Source: Saprospirales bacterium
GTDB taxonomy: Bacteria > Bacteroidota > Bacteroidia > Chitinophagales > Saprospiraceae
Direction of reading: 5' to 3'
DNA length: 64,000 nt
Assembly: GCA_016703765.1 (NCBI GenBank)
Contig: JADJBL010000021.1
Span: forward strand, 1-64,000
Shown: positions 11,047 through 20,080 of the stretch, piece after piece
Position numbering within the stretch: position 1 is the stretch's first letter
Layout of the letters: each line of letters begins with the position of its first letter
Notes under the pieces: generated by a model
Database searches by the model: none
The model's input: only the letters and a program-made list of their open reading frames with translations
Told to the model about the DNA's origin: nothing
Position numbers and translations under genes: made by a program

Positions 11047-12661
11047 ATGAACACATCTGACGGAATTCGCTCCCTGGAACCCCAAGCCGTATGGAATAAC
11101 TTTGCCGACCTCAACGCCGTGCCCCGCGCCTCCAAGAAGGAAAGCCGCGTCATCGACTCCATGCGCCGCTTCGGCGAAGGGCTCGGACTGAAGACCACGG
11201 TCGACGCCATCGGCAACGTAGTCATCTACAAGCCCGCTACCAAGGGCATGGAAAACCGACCGACCGTCGTCCTGCAATCCCACCTCGACATGGTGCACCA
11301 GAAAAACGCCGGCACCCAGTTCGATTTCCGACAGCGAAGGCATCCGGAGCTTGATCGACGGCGAATGGGTGAAGGCCGACGGCACCACCTGGCGCCGACA
11401 ACGGCATCGGCGTGGCCTCGGCCATGGCGCTGCTCCAGTGCGAAAGATATTGCACCCCGCCCTGGAAGCCCCTTTTCACCATCGACGAAGAAACCGGCCA
11501 TGACCGGCGCCAAAGGCCTCGATGAAACGCTGCTCCACGGCAAAATCCTCCTCAACCTCGACTCGGAAGAAGACGACGAGTTGACCATCGGCTGCGCCGG
11601 AGGCATCGACACCAATACCCGCATGACCTACGCCGAAGAGGCGCCCGTGTCAAGCGGACAAGCTTACAAAATCCATATCCTCGGCCTCAAAGGAGGCCAT
11701 TCCGGGCTGGATATCCATCTGGGCAGGGCAACGCCAACAAGTTGATGACGCGCCTGCTCTACCGCAGCACCCCAAACCCTGGGCCTGCGCATCGCGTCCA
11801 TGGACGGCGGCAGCCTGCGCAACGCCATCCCGAGAGAAGCGCTTGCCGTAATTGTCGTCTCGGCCGACGGCAAAAAGGCCTTTCTCGATGAATTCAACAA
11901 CAGAAAGGCCGACATCCTGAAAGAATACCACACTATCGAGCCGGATATGGCAATCGCCCTGGAAGAAAACCCTCTTCCCCCAAGGTGATGAATGCCCCGA
12001 CCAGGACCGCGCGCTCAACGCGCTGTAAGCCGTTCCGAACGGCGTTTTCGCATGAGTCCGGATATTCCCGGCCTTGGTAGAGACTTCGACGAGCCTGGCG
12101 CGCGTTATCATACGCGACGGTGTTTTACCACCCAAAGCCTGCAACGCAGTTCCATCGAATCCGGAAAAAACAGACGTGATCTCCGCCGTCAGAGCAGCTT
12201 TCGAAGCGGCGGGTGCGGAGGTCGAAAATTCCGGAAGCTACCCGGGCTGGGCGCCCAATGCGGAATCCGACATTTTGAAGGTCATGGTAGGCCTGTATGA
12301 GCAGTTGTTCGGAAAAAACCCCTCGGTAGCTGCCTGCCACGCCGGCCTCGAATGCGGGATCATATCGGAACACTACCCCGGAATGGATATGATCTCCTTC
12401 GGTCCTACGATCCGGCACCCCCATTCGCCCGATGAAAAGTGCATGTCGCTTCTGTGGGAAAATTTTGAAATACCGGTAGCTGCGCTAAACATATACCTGA
12501 GAAAAGTTGAAAAGTTGAAAAGTTTAAAGTTTAATGGAAGCCTTTTCGGCTTCGCCAAAAAGTACTCTTCAACCTTTCAACTCTTCAACTCTTCAACTTT
12601 TCAACCTTTCAACTCTTCAACTCTTCAACTTTTCAACTCTTCAACTCTTCAACTAAATTAG
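11047..12661 (+). CDS. pepD: Cytosol non-specific dipeptidase (aminoacyl-histidine dipeptidase, M20 family), frameshifted
   Basis: The product should hydrolyse dipeptides such as Xaa-His in the cytoplasm using two zinc ions. The order of motifs is that of PepD: VPRASKKESRVIDSMRRFG, SHLDMVHQK (metal-binding His and Asp), ADNGIGVASAMALL (bridging Asp), TIDEETGMTGAKGLD (catalytic Glu), LNLDSEEDDELTIGCAGG, GLKGGHSGLDIHLGR, and near the end ACHAGLECGII and SFGPTIRHPHSPDE. Breaks near 11330, 11390, 11465, 11725, 11775, 11985 and 12070 split the frame, but no essential segment is missing. After NIYLRKVEKL the frame runs into simple TTCAACTC repeats, giving a low-complexity tail rich in S, T, F and Q that is unlikely to be native. 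The ATG at 11047 is chosen because PepD homologs start there. Confidence 0.85.
12498..12655. repeat. Low-complexity repeat cluster of GTTGAAAA / TTCAACTC units
   Basis: Units of gaaaagtt (about 12500-12520) are followed, after about 50 bases, by many copies of ttcaactc/ttcaactt on the same strand (12568-12655). The two halves are complementary and could fold into a long imperfect hairpin. Similar units occur at 27487-27660 and 42511-42565. Here the cluster overlaps the 3' end of pepD. Confidence 0.6.
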
Positions 12662-12668
12662 GTACGGA

Positions 12669-13365
12669 ATGAAATGGCTAATCGTAAACATGTTGTTGCT
12701 CGGGGCGGCCTTTCCGGCCGCAGGGGCGGATGAGCGCCCTTTGAGGGATTGCACTCAGGGGAATGACGGGGAGTTCAAGCTGGGAGGGAAAAGGGCGGGG
12801 TAACCCTTTATGAGCGCTGGATAGAGATCGAGCCCGGCCTGAAAGTGCGGGAGTTGAAAGCCCAATTCGTGTCGGATGCCGGCCCGGAAACCCTGCTCAG
12901 CCTGCTCAAGGACGTCAACCGGGCGCACCGCTGGATGCAGAGCATGCAGGATTTTAAAATGGTGGAAACCGGGAGTTCCAGTTCCTGGACCAGCTACACC
13001 AAGTACAGCATTCCCTGGCCGCTCGAGGATCAGGACATCGTACTTCGATACCAGACCACGAACTTTGGCGGCGGGTATTTCGCCTCTTACCAGTCGATCA
13101 CCCACGCTTCCTACCCCGCCAAAGAGGGCGTGACCCGGATGAAAGGGGGTGAGCGGCTCCTGGCAATTTCAGCCGAAAACCAACGGCCAGACGCAGGTGA
13201 CCCACTCATCATGACCAAAAACAGATCGACCATGCCCCGATGGATGACTGACCCCATCATCCAGGACAACCTGTCGATACCATGAATGCCTTTAATGCAC
13301 AAGCAACGAGTTGCACGCTCAACGCTAATGGATCCAATGACGCCGGTTGCAAACCAGGCTTTTAA
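12669..13365 (+). CDS. START/lipid-binding domain protein, frameshifted
   Basis: The ATG at 12669 gives a signal peptide (MKWLIVNMLLLGAAFPAAGA). After a break near 12800 the body reads VTLYERWIEIEPGLKVRELK, DVNRAHRWMQSMQDFKMVE, YTKYSIPWPLEDQDIVLRY and STMPRWMTDPIIQDNL. This is the pattern of the START-like domain found in many secreted or periplasmic Bacteroidota proteins (SRPBCC superfamily: hydrophobic ligand cavity). Another break lies near 13150. The exact end is uncertain; the most likely frame stops at 13365, overlapping the start of the next gene. The ligand is unknown. Confidence 0.65.
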
Positions 13366-13806
13366 AAGATCGAAAAACCGACTGTTTACCAGCTGGGTTC
13401 GATCCGGGCCGAACCCGTCAAATCGCGGCGGGCTACGCCCTCGGCTTTTTAATCGGCACCACGCCCTTAATCGGCATGAAAGTCCTGATCGCCCTGGCGC
13501 TTTCTTCCGTTCTTAAAGTTGAGTCGCCCTGCGGCCGTCATCGGGGTTTATCATATCAACAGCCTTACCGGGCCTTTTTTCCACGCACTTGCCTTTGTAG
13601 TTGGCCGTGCTATCCTCGGCACAAAGATCACGTTCGTTTTTCCCGAAAAATTGGAGCCTAAACTCATTTTTCAGGCTTTTTACGGAAATGGCCAAATCTT
13701 CCTCGCCCTGGCCCTCGGTGGCCTGGTGATGGGGATCCCCATCGCAATTTTCCTTTACAAAACCAGTTTCCGGATCGTCAAAAAGCTGCGGATTTCAGCA
13801 ACTTGA
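13328..13806 (+). CDS. DUF2062 membrane protein, frameshifted
   Basis: The frame from ATG 13328 reads NQAFKRSKNRLFTSW and leads, after a small indel near 13425, into QIAAGYALGFLIGTTPLIGM, the hallmark segment of DUF2062 membrane proteins. Then comes VLIALALSSVLK, and after another indel near 13515 RPAAVIGVYHINSLTGPFF and two hydrophobic stretches ending in IAIFLYKTSFRIVKK. Homologs are small inner-membrane proteins of unknown function, sometimes fused to or next to glycosyltransferases; no such partner is seen here. The ATG at 13337 is an equally possible start. Confidence 0.6.
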
Positions 13807-13837
13807 AGTACTTTTAGGCTCTGCCAAAAAAAGGGCT

Positions 13838-15937
13838 ATGAAAGACGACCAGGCAAGCCTGTTGCGCAATATCGGGATAGCCGCCCATATCGACGCGGGC
13901 AAGACGACGCTCACCGAAAGGATCCTCTTTACACCGGCCGCACCCACCGTATGGGAGAAGTGCACGAGGGCACCACCATCATGGATTTTTGGAGGAGGAA
14001 CGCGAGCGCGGCATCACGATCACCGCCGCCGCCACCCAGACCCAATGGGATTGGGCCGGCCAGACGCATACCATCAATATCATCGACACCCCCGGCCACG
14101 TCGATTTTACGATCGAAGTGGAGCGCTCCCTGCGCGTATGCGACGGGCTGATCGCCCTGCTCAGCGCCGTAGAGGGGGTGGAGCCCCAATCCGAGACCGT
14201 CTGGCGCCAGGCCGATCGCTACCACATCCCGCGACTGGTTTTTGTCAATAAAATGGACCTCCCCGGCGCGGATTTGGAAGACGTGGTCAACCAGATCCGC
14301 AAGCGCCTCGGCGCCCGCCCGCTGCCCGTGCAGATCCCCATCGGGCAGGAGGAGTTCTTCCAGGGCGTCGTCGACCTGATCTCGAAAAAAGCTTTTATTT
14401 GGGAAGAAGAGGAATGGAAAGAGGGCCCAATCCCTGCCCATCTTCATATCCAGGTGAAAGCGGCGCGGCTTGAAATGCTGGAGATTCTCGCCGAAAACGA
14501 TGAGGGGCTTTATTCCAAAATATACGAAGCGCCCGACCTCATCCCGGAAGCGGCCATCCGGGAGGCCATCCGCAAGGCCACCGCGGCGCAGCTCGTCGTG
14601 CCCGTGTTTTGCGGCAGCGCATACAAAAACAAAGGCATACAACCCCTGCTGGACGGCTTGTGCGCCTACCTTCCATCGCCGGCCGACATGGGCGCCGTGA
14701 AAGGCCAAATTCCGGGGACGGAAGAAACGGTGTCCCGCCCCTTGCAGGCCGGCGAGCCCTTCGCGGCCCTGGTGTTCAAGATCGCGCACGACGAGCAGCG
14801 GCATAAGATGGCTTTTTTCCGCGTGTATTCCGGGCAGGCCCGGAGGGGGCAGGCGGTGTACAACCCCCGCAACGGCCGGCGCGAGCGCTTGACCAATATC
14901 TACCAGATGAACGGCGGAAAACACAACGCCATCTGGGAGATCAGCGCCGGCGATATCGCCGCCCTGGGAGGAGTGAAGGATGTGGCGACCGGCGATACCC
15001 TTTGCGACGAAACGAACCCGATCGTGCTGGAGTCGATCCCCTTCCCCGAACCCGTCATCGCCATGGTGGTGGAGGCCCGCCACAGCCGCGACCTCGACAA
15101 GTTGAAGGAGGCCCTGCAACACCTGGAGGAGGAAGATCTCCTTCACAGGCGGGGAGGATAGGAATCGGGCCAATTGCTCATCCACGGCATGGCGAATTGC
15201 ACCTGGAAGTGATGAGTCACCGCCTGCTCAGCGATTTCAACGTGGAGGTGAACCTGGGCAGGCCGCAGGTGAATTATAAGGAGCGGTTCACGCAGACCAT
15301 CGCTTTTGAGCACGAATTCGTGCGGGAAGTGGAGAGCGCCTTTACGCCCGGCTGCGCTTTTGAACTCGGTCCGGCCGACCAGGATTTTTGGAAAGCGCCG
15401 ATTTTCAGACCGGCCGCGTCCGCGTGCAGTGGGCCGAGCCCGCTGCGGACGGGAGCCTAAAGCCGGAATACCTGGAGGCCGTGCGCCGCGGATTCGAGTC
15501 GATTGGCATGTAGGGGCCGTTGGCCGGTTTGGAGATGCACAGTTTCAAGTGAGGGTGCGGGGATGGCAAACGAGCGCCGAATCAAACGAACTGGCCTTCG
15601 AGCTATGCGCCCGCGAGGGCTATCGGGCTGCGGCGCCCAATGCGAGCCCATCCTGGGTGGAGCCGGTGATGTCGGTGGAGGCGACCTGTCCGGACGAATA
15701 CACCGGCGGCATCATGAGCGACCCAACTGGCGCCGCGGCATCCCCATGGGCCTGGAGCCGCGGGTCAGCCACTCCGTCATCCGCGCCCACGTGCCCCTGT
15801 CGGAACTGCTCGGCTACGCCGGTCAGGTGCGTAACCTCAGTTCCGGAAGGGCGCTGGCGTCTATTACGTTTTCGCACTACGCGGCGGTTCCGGAAGGGGA
15901 GGCGAGGGGGTTTTGGAGAGGAGGAGAGGGGTGGTGA
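13838..15937 (+). CDS. fusA: Elongation factor G (translation GTPase), frameshifted
   Basis: EF-G drives ribosomal translocation with GTP hydrolysis. Visible motifs are G1 AHIDAGKTTLTER, the switch region with ERERGITI, G3 DTPGHVDFTIEVERS, G4 VFVNKMD and a SAYKNKGIQPLLD segment. Domain II (FKIAHDEQRHKMAFFRVYSG) and domain III (LIHGMGELHLEVM) follow. Domain V ends with VPLSELLGYAGQVRNLSSGR and ITFSHYAAVPEGEA. Breaks near 13930, 13985, 15135, 15160, 15395 and in 15450-15720 scramble domain IV, but the order is complete. The length fits the 700-residue family. No ribosomal protein genes are nearby, so it may be a second copy rather than the str-operon fusA. Confidence 0.85.
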
Positions 15938-15987
15938 TTGTTGTTATTCCTTTGACGGTGGTAGAGGAAGGTCCTTGCAATGGGTAC

Positions 15988-16161
15988 AAGCTATCTCAAA
16001 AACACTTTGGTTGAAAAGCCAGAGGGGCGCACGTATAGAATTTTGAGATTGAAAATCGAAAGCCCTGTAGGGCATGTTTATAGGCGTTCGGTGCCACAGG
16101 GTTTTACATATATTAATCTAGCCCTCTGGGTCTTCGAGCGTTCTAATTTTTCAGATAGCTT
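15988..16161. mobile_element. MITE-like element with imperfect terminal inverted repeats
   Basis: The ends are aagctatctcaaaaa (15988-16002) and, on the other strand, aagctatctgaaaaa (16161 back to 16147). The inverted match continues inward to a shared CCAGAGGGGC / CCAGAGGGC block, giving imperfect arms of about 40 bases. The interior has a further palindrome around ccctgtaggg. A 61-codon frame inside has no recognisable product. No clear target duplication was found. It lies just after EF-G. Confidence 0.5.
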
Positions 16162-16269
16162 CTAATTAAAAATTAATTGTATTAAAAACGCCAAATCACT
16201 TTTGATTTGGTATTCTTAACAATTCAATTACCGTATTTCGGTAAGATAATATAAAGAATCAACCCTTTT

Positions 16270-16656
16270 TATTGAAAAAACACATCATCATGAATACTTT
16301 TCAAAGAATTGCCCTTTATCTTTGAAAACTGCCCTTTTGTAGGCCTTATAGGGTTATTGAACCAATCCTTGTAATACACGCGGCCATTCTTACGAAAATA
16401 ACCTATCCCCAATATCAGTATAGTATCTTTCAAGGTTAATGTCTGTAGTTTTTGGACCTCTTCGAGGTGAAATAGCAGACAGAAAATCCATTTTACTAAT
16501 CAATGCATTAAACCTTTTTGAAATCAATTAGCTTTCTTCTTTACTATTGCATTTATAGAACGTTTCCTTTACTTCCTTATCAATGTCAAATGCTTTGTTA
16601 AGGCAAGAAAAAGAACAAAAAAATAGAAAAAATAAAATACTATATTTAAATATCAT
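16270..16656 (-). pseudogene. Remnant of a small DKNYY-like lipoprotein
   Basis: The minus-strand ATG at 16656 opens MIFKYSILFFLFFCSFSC, a signal peptide with a lipobox-like Cys. It continues LNKAFDIDKEVKETFYKC and reaches a stop after 42 codons. A second frame then reads LKDTILILGIGYFRKNGRVYYKDWF and IKGNSLKSIHDDVFF. RKNGRVYY and HDDVFF recall the DKN.VYY repeats of the DKNYY family of short surface lipoproteins. The stop and frame change make it broken as given. The region is AT-rich compared with its neighbours, which may indicate foreign origin. The assignment rests on short motifs. Confidence 0.4.
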
Positions 16657-17063
16657 ACCGATCTCATTGTATTACTGTTACTAAAATTCCCTTTTTTGCA
16701 GTCGAAAAATTTATGAGTTCTAACAGTTGAACCCCTAACTTTGTTGAACTATAGATTCAACGGATTACAGGATTCCACAGATTGAGGAAGGCAAAGGGTA
16801 AAATCACTCAGTGAAATCATGTAATCCGTTGAATCTGTGGTCCAGAAATTGGGGTTGTCGATGGTAGAACAGGTCCGGGGTTGCGACCAGCACCGGCTCC
16901 AACGACCCCCTCCGAGGGCTCGTCCTCGAAGCAGAGCACCTTGGTGATGCCCAGCTACACGCCGGGCGACGCTTAGGAGCCTGGCCGGGTAGCATCCCAT
17001 TAGCCCTTGTGCCTCCGGGCGGGGTTGCTCCGGTTTTTTCCCTCTATTCAGCATAGCCCTGCG
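16657..17063. other. Intergenic region without a supported gene
   Basis: Apart from the inverted repeat at 16753-16836, I see no convincing gene. The GC-rich part around 16850-17040 is open on the minus strand for about 100 codons, but the translation is rich in Arg, Cys and Pro and shows no domain or signal peptide. It could be a fragment of a lost gene. Confidence 0.4.
16753..16836. repeat. Inverted repeat with 17-bp arms
   Basis: Perfect arms agattcaacggattaca (16753-16769) and tgtaatccgttgaatct (16820-16836) are separated by 50 bases. Similar in design to the larger inverted repeat at 27549-27637. Probably a dispersed non-coding repeat. Confidence 0.6.
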
Positions 17064-17369
17064 TTACTGCTTCTCTTTGTCATGAAGGAAGTCCACTACG
17101 CTGACAGTATCTTCTTTTTTAAAGAATTGGAACACGATCCTGAAGGACCATTTTTTGGAATAGCGATAAGGCGGGTTGGCCTTCTTTTTCGTAGGAAGCA
17201 ACGGCTTGCTTTCCGGTAATTTTTCCAGGCTTCTAACCTCCTTGGCCAGACCTTCACGGACTTTCCTGGCTGCAGCAGGCGAAGCATTCTTCTTGTAGTA
17301 ATCGTCGATGCCGACAAGCCGCTTTAGGGCCTTCCGTGTAATTACTACCTTAAACAGTTTGCCTACCAC
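17064..17369 (-). CDS. RelE/ParE-family toxin
   Basis: A 101-residue basic protein starting at GTG 17369: LFKVVITRKALKRLVGIDDYY, then a helical pair (ASPAAARKVREGLAKEVRSLEKLP), and the C-terminal strands YRYSKKWSFRIVFQFF and DTVSVVDFLHDKEKQ. This is the length and layout of RelE/ParE toxins, which act as ribosome-dependent mRNA endonucleases or gyrase inhibitors; which of these applies cannot be told. Its start overlaps the stop of the upstream gene (17363-17638) by seven bases, the classical antitoxin-toxin arrangement suggesting translational coupling. Confidence 0.75.
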   Translation of the reverse strand: MVGKLFKVVITRKALKRLVGIDDYYKKNASPAAARKVREGLAKEVRSLEKLPESKPLLPTKKKANPPYRYSKKWSFRIVFQFFKKEDTVSVVDFLHDKEKQ

Positions 17370-17638
17370 TCTTTCATCTCTTTTTCCAGCTCATCAATCG
17401 TTACATACTCGCCGCGCTTGAACTGAGCAGAACTTTCCTCCAGACGGGCCATCAGATCCTCTTCGGTCAGAGGTTTCCAATCCGGATTAGGCGGGATAGC
17501 GGCAATCTCGGCTTCCACCGCAGCGTCTTCCTGTTCCTTGATCCAGGTTTCTGCCATGACGTAAAGCAGGCGGAGAAAGCGCTCGTCGAACTGTTCGATT
17601 CTGTGGTGCAGGGCTTCTTTGATCTGTTGCGTACTCAT
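17363..17638 (-). CDS. Antitoxin partner of the RelE/ParE toxin
   Basis: An acidic 91-residue protein from ATG 17638: MSTQQIKEALHHRIEQ, DERFLRLLYVMAETWIKEQ, then PLTEEDLMARLEESSAQFKR and a C-terminal helix DELEKEMKEW. The N-terminal helices resemble antitoxins commonly paired with RelE/ParE toxins in Bacteroidota, and the acidic C-terminal part would wrap the basic toxin. The frame is open further upstream to 17809, but the stretch upstream of 17638 is not antitoxin-like, so this start is preferred. Such antitoxins usually repress their own promoter. Confidence 0.65.
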   Translation of the reverse strand: MSTQQIKEALHHRIEQFDERFLRLLYVMAETWIKEQEDAAVEAEIAAIPPNPDWKPLTEEDLMARLEESSAQFKRGEYVTIDELEKEMKEW

Positions 17639-17786
17639 TGATCGCCGGATTTGATAGTGTGATTGTCGTTGCATAAAGTTAACGCTTTTGTTGATAAAAG
17701 GATTTCCCGGAGATGATAGGGTGACCAACTTATTTGCAAAAACCGGGACCAGCGGGGGCCGCCCTCCCCAAAAATCCAAAATTTTG

Positions 17787-17794
17787 TATATTTG
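17787..17794 (+). promoter_or_regulatory. Possible -7 promoter box of the Bacteroidota type
   Basis: tatatttg fits TAnnTTTG and lies 22 bases before the ATG at 17816. No good -33 box was found at the usual distance. Confidence 0.3.
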
Positions 17795-17815
17795 CCGCCA
17801 CAAAATCAAACTCCC

Positions 17816-19261
17816 ATGAGAACGATACTTTTTGTCACATTCCTCTCCTTTTTCTTCGCTTGCAGCTCCCGCGGACCGGAAGGAGCGGAGAACGGCTCCA
17901 CGCCAAAGGGACCGGCGGAGAAGCCGGAAATCTACCTCCAGGTGGAAGGCGCAAAGCCCGGCATGACCTACCTCATCGCCACCTATACCGACCAGCGCTA
18001 TCGCCTCGACTCCACGATGATGGATGCGTCCGGCAAGGCGGTGTTCAAACGCGACTCGGCCTATCGCCCCGGCCTCTTGTTTGTGTATCTGGCCGATAAA
18101 TCGGTCTTTCAGATGATCGTCGACCAGGACCAGACTTTCACCATGAAAACCCGCGCCGGCAGCCTCAACGCCTCCATGATCGTGGAAGGCAGCCTGGAAA
18201 ATGAATTGTTATACCGCGCCCTCAATTTCGAGGAAGGGCAAAGGATCCAGTTCGACGCCGCCGCCAACCGCCTGCGCGCCGCGGCCGACGGTTCGCAGGA
18301 ATACCACTCTGCCAAGGCGGAACAAATCAAGCTGATGGGGGAACGCAAAAAATTCCTGGAAGAGATCTATACACAGCACCCCGACGCCCTGTTCACCAAG
18401 TTTAAGATAGCGGGCCAGAACCCCGAAACCACCAACGTGCTCAAACCCGACGGCACCATCGACACCGCCAAACAGGTGTACCTCTACCGCACCAAATTCT
18501 GGGAAGGCGTCGATTTCAACGACGAACGCCTGCTCGCTACTCCGGTGATCGCCAATAAACTGAAGCGCTATATCACCGAAATGACCGTTCAAAACGCCGA
18601 CTCCATCATCGCGGCCACCAAATTCCTGGTAGACCAGGTGCTCGACAAGCCCGAGTATTTCAAATACTTCACCAACTACGTAGCCCTTTACTACGAGCCG
18701 GGCAAAACCCCCGTGATGGATCCCAACGCCATCTTCGTGTTCATCGCACAAAACTACTTTACCAAGGAAAGAGCCTTCTGGACCGACGCCACCCAGGCGG
18801 AAGCCATCCAGAAACGGGCTGCTGAACAACAGGCCAGCCTCGTCGGCAGAAAGGGTCCCGACGTCAAAGCCAAAGACCCGAACGGCCAACTCCGCTCGAT
18901 TTACGACATCAAGGACCCGTATATAGTCGTCTTCATGTTCAACCCGGAATGCGACCACTGCATCGAGGAGACGCCCCAACTGGTGCGGGTCTATAAAGAA
19001 TGGAAGCCGAAAGGCCTGGAAGTGTTCGCCATCGCCATCGAAACCGACGATGCCAAGTGGAAGGCCTTCATCGCCAAAAACGGCATGAACTGGATCAACG
19101 TGTTCGATCCGACCAACAAGGCCATCTACGGCACCTACTACGTGGATAATACCCCCGAGTTGTACCTGCTGGGCCCCGACCGCACGATCATTGCCAAAAA
19201 CCTCAAGCCGCACCAGGTGGTGGAATCGGTTCAAAGGGATATGAGGAAGAGGGGGAAGTAG
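17816..19261 (+). CDS. TlpA-like thioredoxin-domain lipoprotein
   Basis: The start at 17816 gives MRTILFVTFLSFFFAC, a lipoprotein signal with the Cys just after residue 15; an earlier in-frame ATG at 17792 lacks a signal. The first 320 residues form a beta-rich then helical domain like the DUF4369/DUF5106 regions placed before thioredoxin domains in Bacteroidota. The C-terminal 140 residues are a TlpA/AhpC-TSA-like thioredoxin fold (GRKGPDVKAKDPNGQLRS, VVFMFNPECDHCIEETPQL, with active site CDHC, and NTPELYLLGPDRTII). It probably faces the periplasm from a membrane anchor and reduces disulfides in secreted proteins or cytochromes. The gene is intact. Confidence 0.85.
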   Translation: MRTILFVTFLSFFFACSSRGPEGAENGSTPKGPAEKPEIYLQVEGAKPGMTYLIATYTDQRYRLDSTMMDASGKAVFKRDSAYRPGLLFVYLADKSVFQMIVDQDQTFTMKTRAGSLNASMIVEGSLENELLYRALNFEEGQRIQFDAAANRLRAAADGSQEYHSAKAEQIKLMGERKKFLEEIYTQHPDALFTKFKIAGQNPETTNVLKPDGTIDTAKQVYLYRTKFWEGVDFNDERLLATPVIANKLKRYITEMTVQNADSIIAATKFLVDQVLDKPEYFKYFTNYVALYYEPGKTPVMDPNAIFVFIAQNYFTKERAFWTDATQAEAIQKRAAEQQASLVGRKGPDVKAKDPNGQLRSIYDIKDPYIVVFMFNPECDHCIEETPQLVRVYKEWKPKGLEVFAIAIETDDAKWKAFIAKNGMNWINVFDPTNKAIYGTYYVDNTPELYLLGPDRTIIAKNLKPHQVVESVQRDMRKRGK

Positions 19262-19280
19262 TTTTGGTTCTACTTATCAG

Positions 19281-19376
19281 CTGATGTTAAACATAAGAGA
19301 TGTTTATTTGATGATTTCCATGATTCATTCCCTATTAGATCATTTAGGATCCCCAATCCTTTTTGCGTAACATCAG
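19281..19376. repeat. Inverted repeat between the TlpA-like gene and tag
   Basis: Arms ctgatgtta (19281-19289) and taacatcag (19368-19376) flank 78 bases, with a further tatcag/ctgata match next to them. The right arm carries the word gcgtaacatcag. It is probably another dispersed repeat; weak evidence. Confidence 0.3.
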
Positions 19377-19387
19377 TTATCAGTACT

Positions 19388-19952
19388 ATGGAATAACCTC
19401 TTACCCTCTTATTGCGATTTTATCAACCGGCTCAGGGCGGGCGAATTTTCTATTCACAGGGCTTACCACGACGAGCAATACGGGTTTCCGCTGCCGGACG
19501 ATAACGAGCTTTTCGGGCGGCTCATTCTGGAAATCAACCAGGCCGGGCTGAGCTGGACGACCATTTTGAATAAGCAGGAAAATTTCAGAAAGGCGTACCA
19601 TCACTTCGATATCGCCACGGTGGCCGCATACGGCGACGAAGACCGGGCGCGCCTGCTCGCCGACGCGGGGATCATCCGCAATCGCCTGAAAGTGGAGGCG
19701 GCCATTCACAATGCACAGGTTATTTTGGGCCTGAAAAAGGAGTTCGGCTCCTTTCAAAAATGGCTGGACCACCACCATCCCAAGACGAAGGAGGAGTGGA
19801 CCAAACTCTTCAAAAAGACCTTTCGCTTCACCGGCGGGGAGATCGTCAATGAGTTTCTGATGAGTACGGGCTACCTGCCCGGCGCTCATGGGCCGGGCTG
19901 CCCGATCTATAAGCGGGTCGCGGACCAGCGGCCGGCCTGGATGCGGACCTAA
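19388..19952 (+). CDS. tag: DNA-3-methyladenine glycosylase I, frameshifted at the start
   Basis: The enzyme excises 3-methyladenine from alkylated DNA in base-excision repair. The frame reads SYCDFINRLRAG, then IHRAYHDEQYGFPLPDDNELFGRL, LEINQAGLSWTTILNKQENFR, HFDIATVAAYGDEDRARLL, DAGIIRNRLKVEAAIHNAQ and ends in FLMSTGYLPGAHGPGCPIY. These are the Tag signatures, including the zinc ligands (Cys of YCDF, His of AYHDE, and His/Cys of HGPGC). The ATG at 19388 is followed at once by an in-frame stop, so one base is probably wrong near 19392. The length of about 188 residues fits the family. Confidence 0.85.
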
Positions 19953-20080
19953 CACTCCTTTTCGGTGTGGTGGGCCAATGACTTCCGTCAACGAAGATTA
20001 CCCTCCCGAGTGATCTTTCTCATCGGCAGTTCCGTGAATTCTTGCCTACTTGTGGCCTTGAAATCACCGACTATACAACT

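Noticed and set aside
12568..12655. Tandem TTCAACTC units as a possible CRISPR array
   Set aside because: Units are 8 bases long with no spacers.
13929..15185. 418-codon minus-strand frame
   Set aside because: Antisense to EF-G, which shows all GTPase motifs.
15980..16165. 61-codon plus-strand frame
   Set aside because: It lies inside the inverted-repeat element and has no recognisable product.
16749..17054. 101-codon minus-strand frame
   Set aside because: Arg/Cys/Pro-rich translation without domain or signal, and it crosses the inverted repeat.
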